Assembly: GCA_023511405.1 (NCBI GenBank)
Contig: JAIMBO010000015.1
Location: 1-35,401 of the forward strand
DNA length: 35,401 bases
DNA from: Rubrobacteraceae bacterium
GTDB lineage: Bacteria > Actinomycetota > Rubrobacteria > Rubrobacterales > Rubrobacteraceae
Direction of reading: 5' to 3'
The notes below the pieces were generated by a model. That model was given only the letters and a program-made list of their open reading frames with translations. It was not told where the DNA came from and ran no database searches. Shown piece after piece: positions 31,860 through 35,401 of the stretch (position 1 is the first letter of the stretch; every line of letters starts with the position of its first letter). A program made the position numbers and the translations under genes.

Positions 31860-33020
31860 ATGCAGGGCAACGGCGTCTACCTCGACTACGCGGCGACCTC
31901 CCCGCTCGACGAACGGGTTCTGCAGGCCATGCTTCCCTATCTGAGGGAGCCCGCCGGCAACCCCTCCTCCCTGCACTCCTTCGGTGCGAGCGCCTCGGAG
32001 GCGATCGAGGAGGCGAGGGGGAAAGTCGCGGCGATGATCGGCGCGTCCCCCGAAGAAGTGATCTTCACCTCCGGCGGCACCGAGTCGGACAATTTGGGCG
32101 TCCTGGGGCTGGCCCGATCCGATCCCGGAAAGCGCCACGTCGTCGTCTCGCCCGTCGAGCACGCGGCGGTGCGCGAGTGCGTCGCGAGCCTGGAACATGA
32201 GGGATATGAGATAAGCCGCCTGGCGGTGGACGGCCACGGCAGGGTCGACCCCGGGGACGTCGAGCGCGCGCTGCGCCCCGACACCGCGCTCGTCGCGGTG
32301 ATGTGGGCGAACAACGAGGTCGGGACCGTGGAACCCGTGGAGGAGATAGCGCGGGTGTGCGCGGAGCGTGGTGTGCCGCTGCACGTGGACGCGGTGCAGG
32401 CCGCGGGCCGGCTCCCGATGGACACGGGGCGGGTGCCGCTCTCGACGCTCGCGCTCTCCTCGCACAAGCTCTACGGCCCGCAGGGCGTCGGGGCCCTGTA
32501 CGTTCGTGAAGGGGTGCGCCTGGAGCCGGTGGTCCACGGCGGGGGACAGGAGCGGGGCCTGAGGAGCGGCACGGAGAACGTCGCCGGGATAGTCGGCTTC
32601 GGCGAGGCCGCCCGGCTCGCCGGGCTCGAGAGGGAGCAGCGTGTGCGCCACGAGAGGGAGCTGCGGGACCTGCTGATCGCCGGGGTGAGCGAGATCCCCG
32701 GTGTCCATCTCCGTGGACACCCCGAGGAGAGGCTCCCGAACAACGTCCACCTGACCGTCGAGGGGGTCGAGTCGGAGAGCCTGGTTTTGATGCTCGACGC
32801 CCTCGGTTACGCCATCGGGCGCGGGTCGGCCTGCGCCTCGAGCGGGCACAAGGCATCCCCGGTCCTGCTCGCGATGGGGATAACGGAAGAGGAGGCGTTT
32901 TCGGCGGTGCGGGTAACGGTGGGCAAGGATACCTCCCGCGAGGACGTGAGCGGCTTCGTCGGAGCCTTCCGCGAGGCGGTCGAACGGCTCAGGGAGCTCT
33001 CGCCGGTCCGTGTGAGGTAG
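31860..33020 (+). CDS. Cysteine desulfurase (IscS/NifS family)
   Basis: This PLP enzyme takes sulfur from cysteine for Fe-S clusters and tRNA thiolation. The 386-residue protein has the PLP-stacking His101 (SPVEHAA), the PLP lysine Lys203 (SSHKLYGPQGVG) and the mobile-loop nucleophile Cys325 in GRGSACASSGH. The short loop and the SACASS motif place it in the IscS/NifS group rather than SufS. Start at 31860 gives the normal N-terminus VYLDYAATSPLD. It lies 10 bp before the IscU-MnmA fusion gene, so the two are surely co-expressed and the desulfurase is the likely sulfur donor for that protein. Confidence 0.95.
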   Translation: MQGNGVYLDYAATSPLDERVLQAMLPYLREPAGNPSSLHSFGASASEAIEEARGKVAAMIGASPEEVIFTSGGTESDNLGVLGLARSDPGKRHVVVSPVEHAAVRECVASLEHEGYEISRLAVDGHGRVDPGDVERALRPDTALVAVMWANNEVGTVEPVEEIARVCAERGVPLHVDAVQAAGRLPMDTGRVPLSTLALSSHKLYGPQGVGALYVREGVRLEPVVHGGGQERGLRSGTENVAGIVGFGEAARLAGLEREQRVRHERELRDLLIAGVSEIPGVHLRGHPEERLPNNVHLTVEGVESESLVLMLDALGYAIGRGSACASSGHKASPVLLAMGITEEEAFSAVRVTVGKDTSREDVSGFVGAFREAVERLRELSPVRVR

Positions 33021-33030
33021 AGAGGAGTAT

Positions 33031-34494
33031 ATGCCCGAGCGCTACAGGCCAGAGGTCATAGAGCATCTCGTGCACCCGCAGGGGGTCGGTGAGGTTAATC
33101 AGCCGGACGGGTGCGGGGAAGCGGGCGACGCCGCCTGTGGCGACGTGGCCCGCTTCACGCTGCGGGTCGAGGACAGCCGCCTCTCCGAAGTGTGTTACAA
33201 GGTCTACGGCTGCGCGGCGTGCGTCGCCGCCGGGTCCGCGCTCGTCGGCCTCGTGCGCGGGCGGCACCTGCTCGAAGCGGCGCGCGTCTCGAGGGCGGAC
33301 GTCGAGGAGGTTCTCGGCGGACCGCTCCCGGATGGCAAGGAGCACGCGCTAACGCTCGTCATCGACGCCCTGCACAGGGCATTCGAAGATTATCTCGACC
33401 ACCGGGCGGACGTCCTGCTCGGCGGAGGATACACCGACGGCTCCGCCGGTGAGGAGGGAACCGTCGTCGCGGCGATGAGCGGGGGGGTGGACTCCGCGGT
33501 CACCGCGCTGCTTCTGAAGGAGGCCGGCTACCGGGTCGCCACCGTGACCTTCCGGCTGCACGACGGGGAGCCGGGCAGCCGCTCGTGCTGCTCCCCCGAT
33601 ACCGTGCTCTTCGCGCGGGAGACGGCGCACCGCATGGGGCTGCCCCACTTCACGCTCAACCTCAAGCGCCTCTTCGAGCGCCGGGTGCTCAGCGACTTCG
33701 TGGGTTCCTACGCCGCCGGACGTACTCCGAACCCCTGCGTCGCCTGCAACGCCCACGTCAAGTTCCACGCTGCGGCCTTCCTCGCGGACATGCTGGGGTT
33801 CAGGCACATCGCCACCGGACACTACGCCCGCGTGGCCGAGACACCGTACGGTCCCGCGCTGGCACGTCCGAAGGATGAGAGAAAGGACCAGACCTACGTC
33901 CTCTGGCCGGTGCCCGAAAAGCTGCTTCGGCGAACGGTCTTCCCGCTCGGAGACTACGAGAAGAGTGAGGTGAGGGCTATCGCGGCGGACCGGGAGCTCG
34001 CCGTCGCCCACACGCCCGAGAGCCAGGACATCTGTTTCATACCCGACGGCGATTACCGCCGCTTCGTGCGCGAGCGGGTGACGAGCGGACCAGGGGAGGT
34101 CGTGGACCGCAGCGGTCGGGTGCTGGGGCGTCACGGGGGGATCGAGAACTTCACGGTGGGACAGCGCCGGGGGCTCGGCGTCTCCACGTCCACGCCGCTC
34201 TACGTGACCGAGGTGCGTCCGGAGCGCAGGCAGGTCGTCGTGGGACGCAAGAGGGACCTGCTGGTGCGGGAGATCCTGGTCGGGGAGACGAACTGGTTCA
34301 TGGACCCGTCGGAGGCGGACTCCGTGCAGGTCCGCTACAACGGATCGCAGCTGCCGTGTCGGGTCGACCGGGATGGAGAGCGCTGGCTCGTGCGACTCGA
34401 GGAGCCGGCGGCGGCGGTCGCCCCCGGACAGTCCGCCGTTTTCTATGCCGGAGAGCGGGTGGTCGGGGGAGGTGTGGTCCTCCGGCGCGGCTAG
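33031..34494 (+). CDS. mnmA: Fusion: IscU/NifU-like scaffold + tRNA 2-thiouridylase MnmA
   Basis: This 487-residue protein joins two domains. Residues 1-125 resemble IscU/NifU-N: ACGD (Cys36), YKVYGCAAC (Cys61, Cys64) and DGKEHALTL, where the usual third ligand Cys of HC is Ala106 though His105 is kept. Residues 143-487 are MnmA, which makes 2-thiouridine-34 in tRNAs for Lys, Glu and Gln: PP-loop MSGGVDSAV (149-157), SCC at 185-187, NPCVAC (Cys236, Cys239), the second catalytic Cys335 in SQDICFIPDGDYRRF and the C-terminal beta-barrel with TVGQRRGLGV. The ribosome-binding site agaggag is just before ATG 33031. The extra cysteines suggest cluster binding or cluster-assisted thiolation. A 7-bp hairpin spanning the stop (34482-34510) could terminate the transcript. 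Confidence 0.93.
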   Translation: MPERYRPEVIEHLVHPQGVGEVNQPDGCGEAGDAACGDVARFTLRVEDSRLSEVCYKVYGCAACVAAGSALVGLVRGRHLLEAARVSRADVEEVLGGPLPDGKEHALTLVIDALHRAFEDYLDHRADVLLGGGYTDGSAGEEGTVVAAMSGGVDSAVTALLLKEAGYRVATVTFRLHDGEPGSRSCCSPDTVLFARETAHRMGLPHFTLNLKRLFERRVLSDFVGSYAAGRTPNPCVACNAHVKFHAAAFLADMLGFRHIATGHYARVAETPYGPALARPKDERKDQTYVLWPVPEKLLRRTVFPLGDYEKSEVRAIAADRELAVAHTPESQDICFIPDGDYRRFVRERVTSGPGEVVDRSGRVLGRHGGIENFTVGQRRGLGVSTSTPLYVTEVRPERRQVVVGRKRDLLVREILVGETNWFMDPSEADSVQVRYNGSQLPCRVDRDGERWLVRLEEPAAAVAPGQSAVFYAGERVVGGGVVLRRG

Positions 34495-34523
34495 GAGCGG
34501 TGGGCGCCGGGTTGAGGTGCGTT

Positions 34524-34529
34524 TATAAT
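34524..34529 (+). promoter_or_regulatory. Consensus TATAAT in the gap before the rsbW-like gene
   Basis: A perfect TATAAT sits in the 207-bp gap 34495-34701, about 170 bp before the next start. No -35 is seen at 17 bp; TTGAGG at 34512 is too close. The leader would be about 165 nt and contains only very short frames (for example ATG 34642, 20 codons, and ATG 34599, 41 codons), none with a good ribosome-binding site. Confidence 0.45.
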
Positions 34530-34701
34530 CCTGGGCGGGATCCGCGTTCTTCCTGGAGGCGTTTTCGAGAAGGGGGTGTAGGTTCCAGCGCCGACCCGAT
34601 GGCCGATACTCCACCGGTTTCACCGGAGCCGAGGACTCTCGTATGCCGGAGGGGGATCGTGGCGAAGCGAAAGATCGACCTCCCGAAGAGGAGGGGATGG
34701 T

Positions 34702-34977
34702 GTGATCGAGAGAAAAGCGCATGAGTACACGTACCTCAAGCTACCGCCGGAGAGGGAGCTGAGATCCTGCGTCGGGCTGGTGCTCGCCGGCATGGCGGCG
34801 AGGGCCCGGATAGGGGTCGGCAACCTCGACGAGGCGATCGATCTTCTCGAAGGGTTCCACTCCGAGAGTGGCCCGACCCGCTTCAGGTTCTTTCTTGACG
34901 AGGATCGGGTGGTCGCGGAGGTCGAGGATTCCTCGCACCCCGGGAGCTGGCGCCCGGTGGTAGAGCTGGTGTCGTGA
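34702..34977 (+). CDS. Shortened RsbW/SpoIIAB-like protein (degenerate anti-sigma factor)
   Basis: This 91-residue protein starts at GTG after gaggagggg. Its first half, LPPERELRSCVGLVLAGMAARARIGVGNLDEAIDLLEG, matches the opening of RsbW/SpoIIAB anti-sigma kinases (a helix ending in the region where the N-box with Glu and Asn should be). In its place is LLEGFHSESG, and the G1/G2 boxes that bind ATP are missing; the strand pair RFRFFLDEDRVVAEVED still looks HATPase-like. It is about two thirds the normal length, so kinase activity seems lost. It overlaps the sigma gene by GTGA, the classical partner arrangement. It may bind sigma without phosphorylating an antagonist; this is inference. No SpoIIAA/RsbV-like gene is seen upstream. 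Confidence 0.6.
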   Translation: MIERKAHEYTYLKLPPERELRSCVGLVLAGMAARARIGVGNLDEAIDLLEGFHSESGPTRFRFFLDEDRVVAEVEDSSHPGSWRPVVELVS

Positions 34978-35401
34978 GCGAGCGGAAGCATCGCAGGCCG
35001 GACAAAGCGCGCACCCGCAGGTTGCTCGTCCGCTACCACAAGGAGGGTGACCGGCGAGCCCGCGAGCAGGTGATAGAGGAGCAGCTGCCGCTGGTCGAGT
35101 TCCTCGCCCGCCGCTTCGCCGGGAGGGGGGAGCCGATAGACGACCTGGTGCAGGTCGGGTCGGTCGGGCTGGTGAAGGCCGTGGACCGCTTCGACGTGGA
35201 CCGCAACATCGAGTTCTCGACCTACGCCACCCCGAACATCCTCGGTGAGATAAAGCGCTATTTCCGGGACAAAGGCTGGGCGATGCGGGTGCCGCGCGGG
35301 TTGCAGGAGCTGCGGCAGTCGGCCAAAGAGATGATCCGGGAGGAGACCGTCAAGACCGGGCGCTCGCCGACGATGCAGGAGCTCGCCGAGAGGCTCGATG
35401 C
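34974..35401 (+). CDS. SigB/SigF-family RNA polymerase sigma factor, 3' end cut by window
   Basis: The open frame begins at GTG (GTGA overlap with the preceding gene) and runs to the window end, about 142 codons. Region 2 is clear: HLV-type core reads LPLVEFLARRFAGRGEPIDDLVQVGSVGLVKAVDRFD, followed by EFSTYATPNILGEIKRYFRD, the region 2.3-2.4 pattern of group 3 sigma factors such as SigB, SigF and SigG. Region 3 starts at MQELAERLD. Regions 3-4 lie outside the window. Together with the RsbW-like gene this is a general-stress or developmental sigma operon. Confidence 0.93.
   Translation, partial: MSERKHRRPDKARTRRLLVRYHKEGDRRAREQVIEEQLPLVEFLARRFAGRGEPIDDLVQVGSVGLVKAVDRFDVDRNIEFSTYATPNILGEIKRYFRDKGWAMRVPRGLQELRQSAKEMIREETVKTGRSPTMQELAERLD

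Noticed and set aside
34599-34724. 41-codon frame ahead of the RsbW-like gene, as a possible RsbV-like antagonist
   Set aside because: Far too short for a STAS domain, basic, and without a ribosome-binding site.

Overview
This high-GC window (about two thirds G+C by eye) starts inside a 23S rRNA gene and ends inside a stress/sporulation-type sigma-factor gene. The gene order pdxS-pdxT-yebC-ruvCAB, queA-tgt-secDF, a short-form ThiC behind a TPP riboswitch, and rsbW-like/sigB-like genes suggest a deep-branching actinobacterium of the Rubrobacter type. That placement is inferred from gene content and protein style, not from a phylogeny. Every region reads as core chromosome. I see no insertion sequence, prophage, CRISPR array or tRNA gene.

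Layout. (1) 1-2130: the 3' part of 23S rRNA, then 5S rRNA. (2) 2195-3998: a TraR/DksA-like protein with a broken zinc finger, an ArsA/Get3-type ATPase and a small overlapping gene. (3) 4011-8618: a clear promoter followed by pdxS, pdxT, yebC and ruvC, which overlap or are closely packed, then ruvA-ruvB after a 137-bp gap; a perfect 28-nt palindrome closes the run. (4) 8661-12082: ilvD on the minus strand, a divergent EamA transporter and a lipoprotein, apparently inserted between ruvB and the rest of a commonly conserved cluster. (5) 12096-19013: a small DUF2905 membrane protein, queA, tgt, secD, secF, a phasin-like coiled-coil protein and an ABC1/UbiB kinase. (6) 18999-20589: thiC on the minus strand behind a TPP riboswitch with a visible terminator. 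(7) 20612-28300: bifunctional Rel, a metallo-beta-lactamase-fold hydrolase, hisS, a sirtuin, an orphan histidine kinase with no response regulator next to it, and an MFS permease. (8) 28572-31097, minus strand: a P19/Tp34-like protein preceded by six tandem 11-bp repeats, and aspS. (9) 31209-34494: a thioredoxin-fold-like lipoprotein, a cysteine desulfurase, and a fusion of an IscU-like scaffold with the tRNA thiolase MnmA. (10) 34524-35401: a shortened RsbW-like protein overlapping a SigB/SigF-family sigma gene.

Functional themes: PLP synthesis (PdxST) and two enzymes likely linked to it or to Fe-S chemistry (PLP-dependent cysteine desulfurase, Fe-S enzymes IlvD and ThiC); Holliday-junction processing (RuvABC); tRNA modification (QueA/Tgt queuosine, MnmA 2-thiouridine); protein export (SecDF); and the stringent response (Rel).

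The points most worth a second look are the IscU-MnmA fusion beside its cysteine desulfurase, the six helically phased 11-bp repeats, several promoters whose -10 box lies about 6-9 nt before the start codon (leaderless mRNAs), and three genes whose homology or Shine-Dalgarno signal points to a non-standard start codon (tgt, the sirtuin, the thioredoxin-like lipoprotein). All residue numbers and spacings were counted by hand.
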